DNA from: Aporhodopirellula rubra | GTDB taxonomy: Bacteria > Planctomycetota > Planctomycetia > Pirellulales > Pirellulaceae | Assembly (NCBI RefSeq): GCF_014192335.1 | Contig: NZ_JACHXU010000004.1 | Location: 62,001 to 126,000 of the forward strand | Reading direction: 5' to 3' | Length of the DNA stretch: 64,000 bases | Shown: piece after piece, positions 37,848 to 46,733 of the stretch | Layout: the number at the start of each line of letters is the position of its first letter | Position numbering within the stretch: the stretch's first letter is position 1 | The notes under the pieces: model-generated | Told to the model about the DNA's origin: nothing | The model's database searches: none | What the model saw: only the letters and a program-made list of their open reading frames with translations | Translations under genes and position numbers: made by a program

Positions 37848-38774
37848 TCAACCAGCGGTAGCGTTTACCTGAACCTCTTCGTCCGACAAAATCTCGTCGA
37901 GACGACGGCGAATCAAGTCGCCCCAAATCAGATAGCCGGCCTCGTTCTGGTGCAGTTGGTCACCGATGAACAGTTCCGTCCGAGGCATGTCGTTCGCGGT
38001 GAGATAGTATTCCGATGTCGCGAGGCAATAAACATTCGGCTCGGTCAGAGCGACTTCCCGAAACATCGCATTGAGGCTGCGGATTTCCGGCCAAACTTTC
38101 CATCTTGATTGCGTCGGAGTGACCTCCACCAGCAGAATCGGCGAGTCGGGCTGATATTGCCGAGCGACGCCAATGAGGTGCATCACCATTTTGTGAACTT
38201 CCTCGACGGTCCGATCCTCTTTGGAGCCGGTGATGTCATTGGCGATGAAGACCACGAGAGCGCGAAACTGATGCGGCGAAATCAACCGCCGCGCGAAAAC
38301 GACCATGTCGGCGTGCCGGGCGCCACCGTAACCGCGTTGGATGATGGGATAGGGTGCGAGCATCTCGGCGGCTTGTTTCCACAATCGAATGCTGCTGCTG
38401 CCGAGCAACATGACCGAGTTTTCGGGATACGATTCGCTCTTGTCCAACTTTTCAAAGCGCGCGATATCCGAATCCCAGCGTTTGATCGCCTTGATTCGAT
38501 CCTCGGGCGAGAGAATCCCGCTCAATTCCTCCTCGGTGGCGTTCAGAGGCGAGTCGTACAGGGATTCGGCCTTTGAATGGGTCGCCACATTAGTCTGCGG
38601 CCCTGGTTTCTCCTGACCACTCGCCGAGGGGGCGGCCCCGATCATGCCGATTGCTGCAACGATAGCCCCCATCGGGAGAAACCACCGAACGGGCCCCCGA
38701 GATCGCAAAAACACGTTCAATGAACAACGGAAAACGGATTTCGAGCGGCAGGGGCCAGCAAAAACGGGCTTCAT
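37848..38774 (-). CDS. Exported SGNH/GDSL-type esterase-like protein
   Basis: 308 aa. A long basic N-terminus leads to a hydrophobic segment (MGAIVAAIGMIGAAPSASGQ, about residues 35-54) that should act as a signal peptide; a later start would be possible. The SGNH blocks are VMLLGSSSIRLW (block I nucleophile Ser), RGYGGARHAD (block II Gly), FIANDITGSK (block III Asn) and GDQLHQNEAGY (block V Asp/His). Members of this family hydrolyse esters on sugars or lipids. The block-I Ser is in SSS, without the canonical GDS. Monocistronic, divergent from clpP. Confidence 0.85.
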   Translation of the reverse strand: MKPVFAGPCRSKSVFRCSLNVFLRSRGPVRWFLPMGAIVAAIGMIGAAPSASGQEKPGPQTNVATHSKAESLYDSPLNATEEELSGILSPEDRIKAIKRWDSDIARFEKLDKSESYPENSVMLLGSSSIRLWKQAAEMLAPYPIIQRGYGGARHADMVVFARRLISPHQFRALVVFIANDITGSKEDRTVEEVHKMVMHLIGVARQYQPDSPILLVEVTPTQSRWKVWPEIRSLNAMFREVALTEPNVYCLATSEYYLTANDMPRTELFIGDQLHQNEAGYLIWGDLIRRRLDEILSDEEVQVNATAG

Positions 38775-38926
38775 CGGGGGATTCCAGGCGGGAGAGGCGG
38801 GGTCAAAGGAGGGGAAAACTGCGCATACAGCCTAGTCGAACGTGAACCGGTCTTGTCACCCGATTGCCAATCGCGAACACTGGCAGCTGAAGAAACTCAC
38901 TATGTACCCCTGAAGGTAATTTTCGA

Positions 38927-39598
38927 ATGTCCGATCCGTTTGGTTCTCTATCGCCACTGCAGGCCGGTGGCTTAAACTCGATCTCCGATCATCGCATGGC
39001 TAGCAGCCATGCCAGTCAGGGTTACCAGCGTCAGCGTCAAATGACGTTGGGCGATCTTTTGCTGGAAAATCGAATCGTTTTCTTGCAAGGCGAGATTCAC
39101 TACGCCAATGCGAACGAAATCGTGATGAAACTTTTGTACTTGCAGAGCGAAAATCGCCGCAAGGACATCCATTTCTATATCAACTCGCCGGGCGGCAGCG
39201 TGACGGCGACGCTCGCGATCTACGACACGATGCAAATGGTTTCGTGCCCCGTCGCGACCTACTGCGTTGGTGAAGCGTGCAGCGGCGCGGCCGTGTTGCT
39301 CGTCGGCGGTGCCAAAGGCAAACGATTCTGCCTGCCGAACAGCCGCGTGATGATGCACCAACCGATGGGCGGCGTGTCGGGTCAGGTCAGCGATATCGAA
39401 ATCCAAGCTTCGGAAATGTTCCGATACCGCGACAAACTCAATCAAATCATCAGCGAGCACAGCGGCAAATCGGTCGACCAAATCGCCAAAGACACCGATC
39501 GCGATTTCTTCCTCTCCGCTGAAGAGGCCAAAGAATACGGCTTGGTTGACGATTTGCTCAAAAAAGAAGAGGTCGCCGCCGACGAAGACGAAGCTTAA
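38927..39598 (+). CDS. clpP: ATP-dependent Clp protease proteolytic subunit (first copy)
   Basis: 223 aa, slightly longer than usual, with an N-terminal extension of about 30 residues rich in Ser and Gln. The ClpP core starts at LGDLLLENRIVFLQGEI. The catalytic Ser is Ser119 in GEACSGAAVLL (the common form is [11 protein letters not shown]), the His is in RVMMHQPMGG and the Asp in DTDRDFF. NSPGGSV and DTMQ match the family. AAGGT lies 10 bases before the ATG. A second clpP follows after 76 bases, so the two may form a mixed tetradecamer, as in several bacteria with paired ClpPs. Confidence 0.95.
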   Translation: MSDPFGSLSPLQAGGLNSISDHRMASSHASQGYQRQRQMTLGDLLLENRIVFLQGEIHYANANEIVMKLLYLQSENRRKDIHFYINSPGGSVTATLAIYDTMQMVSCPVATYCVGEACSGAAVLLVGGAKGKRFCLPNSRVMMHQPMGGVSGQVSDIEIQASEMFRYRDKLNQIISEHSGKSVDQIAKDTDRDFFLSAEEAKEYGLVDDLLKKEEVAADEDEA

Positions 39599-39674
39599 TC
39601 GTCAACTCGAGTAGCGAACCGAAACCTCTTTCTTCTTTTCCATTCAATTAATTCACAAGACAAAAGTTAGAAAT

Positions 39675-40271
39675 ATGCCAGTCATCCCTTACGTGGTTGA
39701 AAGCAACGGCCGCGAAGAACGCACCTACGATATCTACAGCCGGTTGCTGAAGGATCGCATCATTTTCCTCGGCCAACAGGTCGACGACCAAATCAGCAAC
39801 GCGTTGGTCGCTCAAATGTTGTTCTTGCAATCGGACGATCCGAAGGCGGACATCCACATGTACATCAACTCGCCCGGCGGCAGTATCACGGCTGGAATGG
39901 CGATCTACGACACGATGCAGTTCGTCAGCTGCGACGTGGCGACCTACTGCATGGGGCAGGCCGCTTCGATGGGCGCCGTGTTGTTGACCGCCGGTGCCAA
40001 GGGCAAGCGATTCTCGCTGCCAAACGCCCGGATCATGATCCACCAACCGCTCGCCGGAATGCAGGGAACCGCTCGTGAAGTCGAAATTCACGTCGGCGAA
40101 TTGCGTCGGATCAAGACTCGTATGAACGAGATCATGATCGAGCACACCGGTCACTCCCTCGAGAAAATCGAAGAAGACACCGACCGTGACCGCTTCATGT
40201 CGGCCGACGAAGCCTGCAAGTACGGATTGATCGACAAAGTCGTCAGCAAGGTCAGCGAAGCCGAGAAATAA
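39675..40271 (+). CDS. clpP: ATP-dependent Clp protease proteolytic subunit (second copy)
   Basis: 198 aa, close to the E. coli ClpP length. The full triad is present: Ser98 in [11 protein letters not shown], His in [10 protein letters not shown] and Asp in [20 protein letters not shown] and YDTMQF are canonical. No clear ribosome binding site, but the gene follows the first clpP by 76 bases. Its active-site loop is more conserved than that of the first copy, so this is probably the main ClpP. No clpX or clpA lies within the window, but clpS does. Confidence 0.96.
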   Translation: MPVIPYVVESNGREERTYDIYSRLLKDRIIFLGQQVDDQISNALVAQMLFLQSDDPKADIHMYINSPGGSITAGMAIYDTMQFVSCDVATYCMGQAASMGAVLLTAGAKGKRFSLPNARIMIHQPLAGMQGTAREVEIHVGELRRIKTRMNEIMIEHTGHSLEKIEEDTDRDRFMSADEACKYGLIDKVVSKVSEAEK

Positions 40272-40310
40272 TTCGGCTTTTCAACCGGGCTTTCTCTCAG
40301 GAGAAACCAT

Positions 40311-40383
40311 TCCCCCTTCGTCTAGCGGCCCAGGACGTCGGCTTATCCGGCCGGAAACGCTCGTTCGAATCGGGCAGGGGGTG
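40311..40383 (+). tRNA. tRNA-Glu-like gene or tRNA pseudogene with AUC anticodon
   Basis: 73 bases, exactly the length of tRNA-Glu without CCA, alignable end to end with E. coli tRNA-Glu, including the D arm (TCGTCTAGCGGCCCAGGAC) and T arm (GCTCGTTCGAATCGGGC). Acceptor: TCCCCCT (40311-40317) with AGGGGGT (40376-40382), a T-T mismatch at the end; position 73 is G as in Glu. Anticodon stem TCGGC/GCCGG closes the loop TTATCCG, so the anticodon reads ATC (40345-40347) rather than TTC, and base 37 is C, where tRNAs almost always have a purine. It could be a decayed copy, a tRNA-derived RNA, or a non-translational Glu carrier. Confidence 0.55.
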
Positions 40384-40455
40384 TTTGGCGGATAGTGGCC
40401 GCCATGGCTATGATGGGTTGGACATCCACCATCCCATCGATCGCAATTCGCCCGC

Positions 40456-41181
40456 ATGCCACTATCTTCCTCCGAAATCCGCTTCGTCTACTTTGACCTC
40501 GGAAACGTTCTGGTCGCGTTTGATCGACGGCTCGCCTGTCAAAACGTGGCCAACCTGTTCGCCGGTGACGCCTCCCATGTCGACGATTTCCTGAACATCC
40601 AGGGATTGCAGAACAAACTGGAAAGCGGACAGATCAACGAACCGGACTTCGCCGCCACCGTGCGTCAGCAAATGCGTGCCGCGGCCGCCGATAGCGTCGA
40701 TACCACCGCATTCGAGAACGTCGGCGATGAGGCGATCCTGACCGCGATCAGCGACATGTTCACGCCGATCGAATCGATGCGTGACGTCCTGCGTGCGGTC
40801 CGTCAAACGGGAATGCCCATCGGGATTCTCAGCAACACGTGCAACGCGCATTGGAGTTGGGTCAACTCGCAGGCCTACTCGGTCCTCGAAGGCCCCTTTG
40901 AGGTTTGTGTCGTGAGCCACGAAGTGCAGTCGATGAAACCCGATCGACTCATCTACGAGACCGCGGCAGACCACGCCGGAAAGATTGCCAACGCGTCGCC
41001 CGAGACAATCTTGTTCCTCGACGATCGTGAGGAAAACGTGCTCGCCGCTCGCGAACACGGCTGGCGTGCGGAAGTCTGCCTCGGTGGGGAAGAGGCCGAA
41101 CAGGTCTTACTCGAATATGGCGTGTTGCCCGACAAAGTACTGCGAAACGAAAATAGCTTGGAGGCCGCCCCACGATCATGA
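40456..41181 (+). CDS. HAD-superfamily hydrolase (subfamily IA)
   Basis: 241 aa. Motif I FVYFDLGNVLVAF has the nucleophile Asp (the DLGNV form of YihX-like phosphatases), motif II is GILSNTCNAHW, motif III Lys is in MKPDRLIY and motif IV is ILFLDDREENV. A helical cap lies between motifs I and II (about residues 15-100). The substrate is likely a phosphorylated metabolite but cannot be specified. Its stop overlaps the Ppx/GppA-like start (ATGA), so the two are translationally coupled. It begins 73 bases after the tRNA-like sequence. Confidence 0.88.
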   Translation: MPLSSSEIRFVYFDLGNVLVAFDRRLACQNVANLFAGDASHVDDFLNIQGLQNKLESGQINEPDFAATVRQQMRAAAADSVDTTAFENVGDEAILTAISDMFTPIESMRDVLRAVRQTGMPIGILSNTCNAHWSWVNSQAYSVLEGPFEVCVVSHEVQSMKPDRLIYETAADHAGKIANASPETILFLDDREENVLAAREHGWRAEVCLGGEEAEQVLLEYGVLPDKVLRNENSLEAAPRS

Positions 41182-42770
41182 CCCCGCCAACCACCCAAAC
41201 CGCACCTCACGTCGAAGCCGCTGCGTCGGCGAATTCCCCGCGGACCGTTGCGGTCATCGACATCGGCGCGATCAGCATCCGCATGGCAATCGCAGAAATT
41301 TACTCCGACGGCCAAATCCGAACGCTCGAATCGCTGCTGCAGCCCGTTGACCTGGGACGCGACGCGTTTGATACCAGACGCCTGAGCCGCAAAGGGATCG
41401 AACGGGCCGCGACCGTGCTCAAACGTTTCCGACGGGTGCTCAACGAATACGGCGTGACCGACACCAAAGACATCCGCGTCGTCGCCACCAGTGCCGTACG
41501 CGAGGCGTCCAACCGGATGGCCTTCATCGACCGCGTTTATGTCGCCACGGGGCTCGATGTCGAGCCGATCGACGAAGCGGAAGTCAACCGAATCACGTAC
41601 ATGGGCATCACGCCCATGTTGATGGCACGGGCCGAAACGGCGGAGTCCAAATCGGTGGTCATCGAGGTCGGCAGCGGCAGCACGGAATTGTTGATGATCC
41701 GCGGCGGCAACGTCTTGCATTCCGACTCTTTCCGTTTGGGATCATTGCGATTGATCCAAGAACTCGATGCGACGGGATTGCGTGGGGCGCAGTTGCGCAA
41801 CCTTCTCGAAACACACGTTCGCCGGTTTGTCATTCGCATTGCTGAAGAACTGAAAGCCGACGCGCCATTGCAGTTAGTTGTCATGGGCGGTGACATTCGA
41901 TTTGCCGCTCACCGTTTGATCGAAGATTGGGATGAGCATTCGCTCACCAAACTACCGACCTCCAAATTGGAAAAACTCTCCAGCCAGATTCTCTCGATGA
42001 GCGAAGATGCCATCGTTGAGAAATTCGGTGCGACGTTCGTGGAAGCCGAAACACTCTCGGTTTCATTGCTCGCCTACACCCTGTTTGCCAAACACTTCGA
42101 ACTGCAACACCTCTTTGTCAGTGGTGCAAACCTGCGTGACGGATTGCTCGCCGACATCGAACAGGGCGGTAATTGGACGAGTGAATTTCGCCAACAAATC
42201 ATCCGCTCTGCGGTCTCACTCGGACAGCAGTACGACGTCGATCAGGCTCACGCCCGCGCGGTCGCCGAACTCGCCCGCGGGTTGTTCGAACAACTCACCG
42301 TCGAACACCAACTCGATGCCCGACACGAAGTCTTGCTGTATGTCGCCGCCTTGCTGCACGAAGTCGGGTTGTACGTGAACCTGCACAGCAACCACAAACA
42401 TGCCTATTACCTGATCCGCAACAGCGAACTGTTCGGGCTCAGCCGACACGAACTGCAACTTGTCGCCTTGGTCGCTCGGTACCACCGCCGCGCTTCACCA
42501 CAATCGTCCCATGAAGGATACAGCTCGCTCGATCGCAAGGATCGCGTCGCGGTGACTAAGATGGCTGCGATGTTGCGACTGGCGATCGCGTTGGATGACA
42601 CCCGTAGCGGACGCATTCGCGAAGTCCAGTGCACGCGTCAAGAGAAGCAAATGGTGATTTCCGTTCCGGGTGTCGAAGACGTGTCACTCGAGCAACTCGC
42701 CCTCCGCGTGAACAGCTCTCTGTTCCGCGATATTTTTGGTGTCCCCGTTTTATTGCGAGCCGGAGAGTAG
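41178..42770 (+). CDS. Ppx/GppA phosphatase-like protein with C-terminal HD-like domain
   Basis: 530 aa, ATG of an ATGA overlap. The N-terminal ASKHA-fold domain has VAVIDIGAISIRMAIAE (phosphate 1 loop; most relatives have DIGSNS), VATSAVREASNR and IEVGSGSTELL (phosphate 2 loop). The C-terminal HD-type domain has LLHEVGLYVNLHSNHKHAYY near residue 391, where HE replaces the usual HD, and the downstream VALVARYHRR. Exopolyphosphatases/guanosine pentaphosphatases of this class degrade polyphosphate or pppGpp. The altered first loop (AIS for SNS) means activity is inferred, not certain. The PCMT gene starts 3 bases after its stop. Confidence 0.88.
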   Translation: MTPPTTQTAPHVEAAASANSPRTVAVIDIGAISIRMAIAEIYSDGQIRTLESLLQPVDLGRDAFDTRRLSRKGIERAATVLKRFRRVLNEYGVTDTKDIRVVATSAVREASNRMAFIDRVYVATGLDVEPIDEAEVNRITYMGITPMLMARAETAESKSVVIEVGSGSTELLMIRGGNVLHSDSFRLGSLRLIQELDATGLRGAQLRNLLETHVRRFVIRIAEELKADAPLQLVVMGGDIRFAAHRLIEDWDEHSLTKLPTSKLEKLSSQILSMSEDAIVEKFGATFVEAETLSVSLLAYTLFAKHFELQHLFVSGANLRDGLLADIEQGGNWTSEFRQQIIRSAVSLGQQYDVDQAHARAVAELARGLFEQLTVEHQLDARHEVLLYVAALLHEVGLYVNLHSNHKHAYYLIRNSELFGLSRHELQLVALVARYHRRASPQSSHEGYSSLDRKDRVAVTKMAAMLRLAIALDDTRSGRIREVQCTRQEKQMVISVPGVEDVSLEQLALRVNSSLFRDIFGVPVLLRAGE

Positions 42771-42773
42771 ATC

Positions 42774-44249
42774 GTGAAATCGTTGCCCCTGTGTTTTTCA
42801 GTCGCGTTGTCGGCGTGGCTGACCGTTCAATTCGCGTCACCGGTTGCCTCGCAGGATATCCCTGCCGACACCGATGTTGATGCCGCGAGTTCAACTGCTT
42901 CCACTCATCGTTCACCTCCCCCTGCTTTCGCGGTCCCCTCCATCGTGTCTGAACCCTCCCGAATCGTTTTGGCACAATCATCCGGCAGCAGCGAGAGCGG
43001 TGCGTCTTCCAAACCCGATCCCTACGCTGCGGCGCGAAAACGCTTGGTCGATTCACGGATCCGAACTGCGGGCGTGATCAATGAACGCGTTCTTTGGGCG
43101 ATCGCGGAAACCCCGCGTCACGAATTCGTTCCCGCTGCTGTTCGCGATAAAGCTTACTTTGACATGGCGCTTCCGATCGGTGCTGCACAAACCATCAGCA
43201 GCCCCTTCATCGTCGCGTCGATGACCGAAACCCTCGACCCGCAGCCCACCGACCGGGTGCTCGAAATCGGCACCGGCAGCGGTTACCAGGCTGCCGTGTT
43301 GAGCCCCCTCGTCGCGGACGTGTACTCGATCGAGATCGTCGAGTCGCTCGGGCTGACGGCCCGGGGAGTGCTCGATCGACTCGGTTATGAAAATGTCCAC
43401 ACCAAAATCGGCGACGGTTTTCTCGGTTGGCCTGATAAAGCTCCGTTCGACAAGATCATCGTCACCTGCAGCCCCGAGTCAGTGCCGGTTCCCCTGGTTG
43501 AACAACTCCGCGAAGGCGGCTCGATGATCATTCCCGTCGGCGAGCGGTATCAACAAACGCTGTACCGGATGATCAAACGAGACGGCAAACTCATCCGTGA
43601 ACCGCTGCGACCGACGCTTTTCGTTCCGATGACGGGCACAGCCGAGTCGGGCCGCAAAGCACTGCCCGACCCGGCAAACCCCGTGATCGTCAACGGCGAT
43701 TTCGAACAGGCAAGCCCCGCTGCCAAACCCGCTGAAGAGGTTCCACCGGTCGGCACCGAACCCGTGGGCGTTGATGCGATCCGCGACGCACTGCACCCGC
43801 TCGGCGCTCCGGCACCGAATCCGGCCGACTTCATCGAAGGATGGTATTACGGACGTCAGGTCACCCGTTTTGTTGAAGACGGGAACGCGATGGCTCGATT
43901 CGAAAACCAAACGGCGGGGCTTGGTTCGCACCTATTACAGGGGATCGCCATCGACGGCAGCCAAGTCTCCACCATCCGCCTATCGGCGCGTGTCCGCACC
44001 GACAATGTCGTCAAAGGTCCGGAATCGGACGCTTGGCCCATGCTCGCGATAAGCTATTACGACGCCAATCGCCGTGATCTCGGAATGATCACGCTGGGTC
44101 CTTACCGGGGGACACGCGATTGGAAAAAAGACAGCCGTGTGCTGCGTGTTCCGCCCGCAGCCAAGGAAGCGATCATCCGCATCGGATTGTTCGGGGCTAC
44201 CGGTCGGGTCGACTTCGACGATGTCCAGATCGAGAAAATGAGCCGTTAA
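42774..44249 (+). CDS. Exported protein-L-isoaspartate O-methyltransferase with extra C-terminal domain
   Basis: 491 aa from GTG at 42774, with GGAGAG at the end of the preceding gene. The N-terminus is a signal peptide (MKSLPLCFSVALSAWLTV...ASPVASQD) followed by a Ser/Pro-rich linker. The PCMT domain (about 85-290) is clear: RTAGVINERVLWAIAETPRH, AQTISSPFIVASM (substrate Ser region) and AdoMet motif I VLEIGTGSG (162-170), with PFDKIIVTCS. The last about 170 residues form a beta-rich domain (YYGRQVTRFVEDGNAMARFE...RVDFDDVQIEKM) like a carbohydrate-binding module. PCMT repairs damaged Asp/Asn in proteins using AdoMet, so an exported form is unusual. Third gene of the HAD/Ppx operon. Confidence 0.88.
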   Translation: MKSLPLCFSVALSAWLTVQFASPVASQDIPADTDVDAASSTASTHRSPPPAFAVPSIVSEPSRIVLAQSSGSSESGASSKPDPYAAARKRLVDSRIRTAGVINERVLWAIAETPRHEFVPAAVRDKAYFDMALPIGAAQTISSPFIVASMTETLDPQPTDRVLEIGTGSGYQAAVLSPLVADVYSIEIVESLGLTARGVLDRLGYENVHTKIGDGFLGWPDKAPFDKIIVTCSPESVPVPLVEQLREGGSMIIPVGERYQQTLYRMIKRDGKLIREPLRPTLFVPMTGTAESGRKALPDPANPVIVNGDFEQASPAAKPAEEVPPVGTEPVGVDAIRDALHPLGAPAPNPADFIEGWYYGRQVTRFVEDGNAMARFENQTAGLGSHLLQGIAIDGSQVSTIRLSARVRTDNVVKGPESDAWPMLAISYYDANRRDLGMITLGPYRGTRDWKKDSRVLRVPPAAKEAIIRIGLFGATGRVDFDDVQIEKMSR

Positions 44250-44477
44250 ATTTTACCCAGACTGCTTGATCGCCCCCCCTGTCTCGCTATCCTATCAACT
44301 GGCGAAGTAGGCGTTCGAGGTCCGCACCGCCAGACGCATCGCTTTCGATTTTCGCCGAAAACGTTGCGATCACGACCAATGGGCTCAGCCCGAGCCGGTT
44401 GCGAGAGTCCTTTTCAAACCTTGATCGCCGGCGGCATCCACTTTTTAACCAAGACAACGAAGGATGGAGGAACGTAC

Positions 44478-45806
44478 ATGAGGTGTTTTCACCTGTTGGT
44501 ATGCTTCACGCTGGCACTGACACTCAGTGCATCAGCCGAAGCAGGTGGCTCTTACGGGAGCTACGGAAGTTATGGCAGCGGAGGCAGCTCCGGCGGTCTC
44601 GTCCACGGCAGTAGCGGTGGCGGGTTACTCTCCGGTTTGCGTGCACGCATTGCCGCTCGTCATTCCGGTTCGTCCGGTGGCAGCTATGGTGCTTCGTCAG
44701 GTGGATCGTCAGGAGGCTCCTCAGGCGGCGCTTCATCAGGCGGTTCGTACTCGGCGAGTTACGCTTCCTCGGGAGGCTCCTCAGGTGGGTCATCGGGTGG
44801 CGGATTGTTCAGTCGCCTTCGTGCTCACATCCAAGCCAAACGTGCCGCTCGTGCATCGAGTGGTGGTTCGAGTGGCGGTTCATCCGGTGGCTACATCGCG
44901 TCGTACTCCAGCGGCGGCGCCAGCAGTGGTGGCAGCAGCGGTGGGTACTACTCGAGCAGCGTTTCGGTATCTCCGGTTTCCCACGGCAGCGTCGGCGGCT
45001 ATGTCGCTCCGGTTGCTTACACACCACCGGTTACCTACTCCGCTCCGATGATCGAATCGAGCTACCCCGTGGAATCCTATCCATCGGGCACCGTCATCGA
45101 GTCGGGCAGCTATCCCGTTGAAGGCAGCGTCATCCATGGTGAGTCCGCTCCCATGAGTGGCTCGGTTATCGACGGCACCATCATCGACAGCGGCGCGAGC
45201 TACGAATCTCGCAAGCCAACCCTTGATGACGACGCCGCTCTGTTGACCGTTGCTGTTCCTTTGGAATCGGCACGCGTCACCGTCAACGGTCACGAAACGA
45301 CCAGCGACGGAATGGTTCGTCAATTCATGTCACGTGGGCTCAAAGAGGGTTACCTCTACACGTACGAAGTCGTCGTCTCGTACGACGTCAACGGACGTGA
45401 GCAACGCGACACGAAGACGATCAAACTGCGTCCTGGTGACATGGAACGAATGGTCTTCCAACAAGACGCCGACGATGTTCAGCCTGCCGCTGACGAAGCG
45501 GAAGAAAACACGCAAGCCGAAGCGAAAGCGGAAGAAGCCGATACGACCGAAACCGTCGTTCAGCTTCACGTTCCCGCCAACGCGGTCGTTACCCTCGCCG
45601 GAAACGAAACTAACGGCTTCGGTCGCGTTCGCACGTTCCGCACCACCCAACTCGCCGCTGGTGAGAGCTGGGAAAACTACACCGTCGTCGTCAGTGCGAC
45701 TGTAGCCGGACGGAGCATCCGCAACGAACGGACGATCAACGTCGCTGCCGGTGACACCGTCGAACTCGAATTCGACTTCGACGCCACCACCCTGGCAATG
45801 CGTTAA
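44478..45806 (+). CDS. Exported Gly/Ser-rich protein with two TIGR03000-type domains
   Basis: 442 aa from ATG at 44478, marked by GGAGG 8 bases upstream and by the signal peptide MRCFHLLVCFTLALTLSASA; the longer open frame (44364) is discarded. Residues 22-200 are low complexity: GSYGSYGSYGSGGSSGG repeats broken by two Arg/Ala/His-rich islands (SGLRARIAARHSG, SRLRAHIQAKRAA). Then come two copies of a planctomycete domain (TIGR03000): around 255-335 (LLTVAVPLESARVTVNGHET) and 360-440 (VQLHVPANAVVTLAGNETNG). The domains likely are beta-sandwiches at the cell surface. Strong signals suggest high expression. Function unknown. Confidence 0.85.
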   Translation: MRCFHLLVCFTLALTLSASAEAGGSYGSYGSYGSGGSSGGLVHGSSGGGLLSGLRARIAARHSGSSGGSYGASSGGSSGGSSGGASSGGSYSASYASSGGSSGGSSGGGLFSRLRAHIQAKRAARASSGGSSGGSSGGYIASYSSGGASSGGSSGGYYSSSVSVSPVSHGSVGGYVAPVAYTPPVTYSAPMIESSYPVESYPSGTVIESGSYPVEGSVIHGESAPMSGSVIDGTIIDSGASYESRKPTLDDDAALLTVAVPLESARVTVNGHETTSDGMVRQFMSRGLKEGYLYTYEVVVSYDVNGREQRDTKTIKLRPGDMERMVFQQDADDVQPAADEAEENTQAEAKAEEADTTETVVQLHVPANAVVTLAGNETNGFGRVRTFRTTQLAAGESWENYTVVVSATVAGRSIRNERTINVAAGDTVELEFDFDATTLAMR

Positions 45807-45860
45807 GAAAAACGGAAACGGGCCAGCCTTCACCGGCTGACTCGCCACTCCCAAACAGGA

Positions 45861-45896
45861 AGCCGTGTTCAAGATTTCTTGGACACGGCTTTTTTC
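45861..45896 (+). terminator. Intrinsic terminator of the TIGR03000 gene
   Basis: A 13-bp stem (AGCCGTGTTCAAG with CTTGGACACGGCT, one G-T pair) with loop ATTT is followed by TTTTTC. It lies 55 bases after the stop codon and is the clearest intrinsic terminator in the window. Confidence 0.9.
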
Positions 45897-46032
45897 GTTT
45901 TTCGGCCGACTCTTCCCCACCGGCCCCGCAGTGTCCGGACAAAGGGTCCTTTTCCCATTGATCTGTTATTGTCATAGGTACGCACACTCTCCCTTAACTC
46001 GACGCAAGACTACATCGAAGGAAGATCATCCG

Positions 46033-46653
46033 ATGAACCGAGACAAAATGCTGATCGAAAAGATCCAGTCGCGAGACGTCGAAGCGTTAGCGGAATACAT
46101 CGCCACCCATCGCGATAAGCTCGCCGGGTTCGTTCGTTCAATCACCGGCGAACATTTGCTCGCGGTGACCGAACTCGACGATCTGATCCAGGAGATCTCC
46201 GCTACCGCCGTTTCGGGATTGGCGACGGCGCCGCTGGACCAGTATGCCCCCATGCAGTGGTTACAACAGATCGCACGGCGGCGAGTCGTTGACGCCCATC
46301 GCTTCCATTTTGACGCAAAAATCCGTGACTTTGGCAGACAAAAATCCATCCATGCTCCAGGCGCGTCGGGCGGCGACGAAAGCGACGGTGGGCTCGAACG
46401 ATTGCTCGCGGCCAGCATGACGTCACCCAGTGCAGCGGTCAGTCGCGACGTGCGAATGCATCGAATGAGCGAGGCGATCGGCACCCTCAGCGAGGAACAA
46501 CAGCAAGCGATTCGCCTTCGCTATGTCGAGGGGCTTCCCACCAAAGCGATCGCTGAACAACTCGGCAAGACCGACGTTGCGGTACGTGTGCTGCTCTCGC
46601 GAAGCATGCGTGAACTTGAAAAACAGCTCGACGACGTGCGTCCAAGTCGTTGA
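46033..46653 (+). CDS. ECF-like RNA polymerase sigma factor (third in window)
   Basis: 206 aa from ATG at 46033 with AAGGAAG upstream; the frame further up crosses the terminator and is not coding. Region 2: HLLAVTELDDLIQEISATAV and MQWLQQIARRRVVDAHRFHF; region 4: TLSEEQQQAIRLRYVEGLPT followed by IAEQLGKTDVAVRVLLSRSM, a helix-turn-helix. It has the short, truncated planctomycete/verrucomicrobial sigma form, like the one at 37146. No cognate regulator is adjacent. It lies between the TIGR03000 terminator and the aldehyde dehydrogenase, 80 bases before the latter. Confidence 0.9.
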   Translation: MNRDKMLIEKIQSRDVEALAEYIATHRDKLAGFVRSITGEHLLAVTELDDLIQEISATAVSGLATAPLDQYAPMQWLQQIARRRVVDAHRFHFDAKIRDFGRQKSIHAPGASGGDESDGGLERLLAASMTSPSAAVSRDVRMHRMSEAIGTLSEEQQQAIRLRYVEGLPTKAIAEQLGKTDVAVRVLLSRSMRELEKQLDDVRPSR

Positions 46654-46733
46654 TGCCCGGTTGAGAAGATCTATGGAATGTTCCAGGATGTAGACGTGTC
46701 GCTCCAACCCCCTTTCGAGTCTCTGCATCCATC

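Noticed and set aside
40953-41720. 255-aa open frame opposite HAD and Ppx genes
   Set aside because: Shadow frame crossing two genes.
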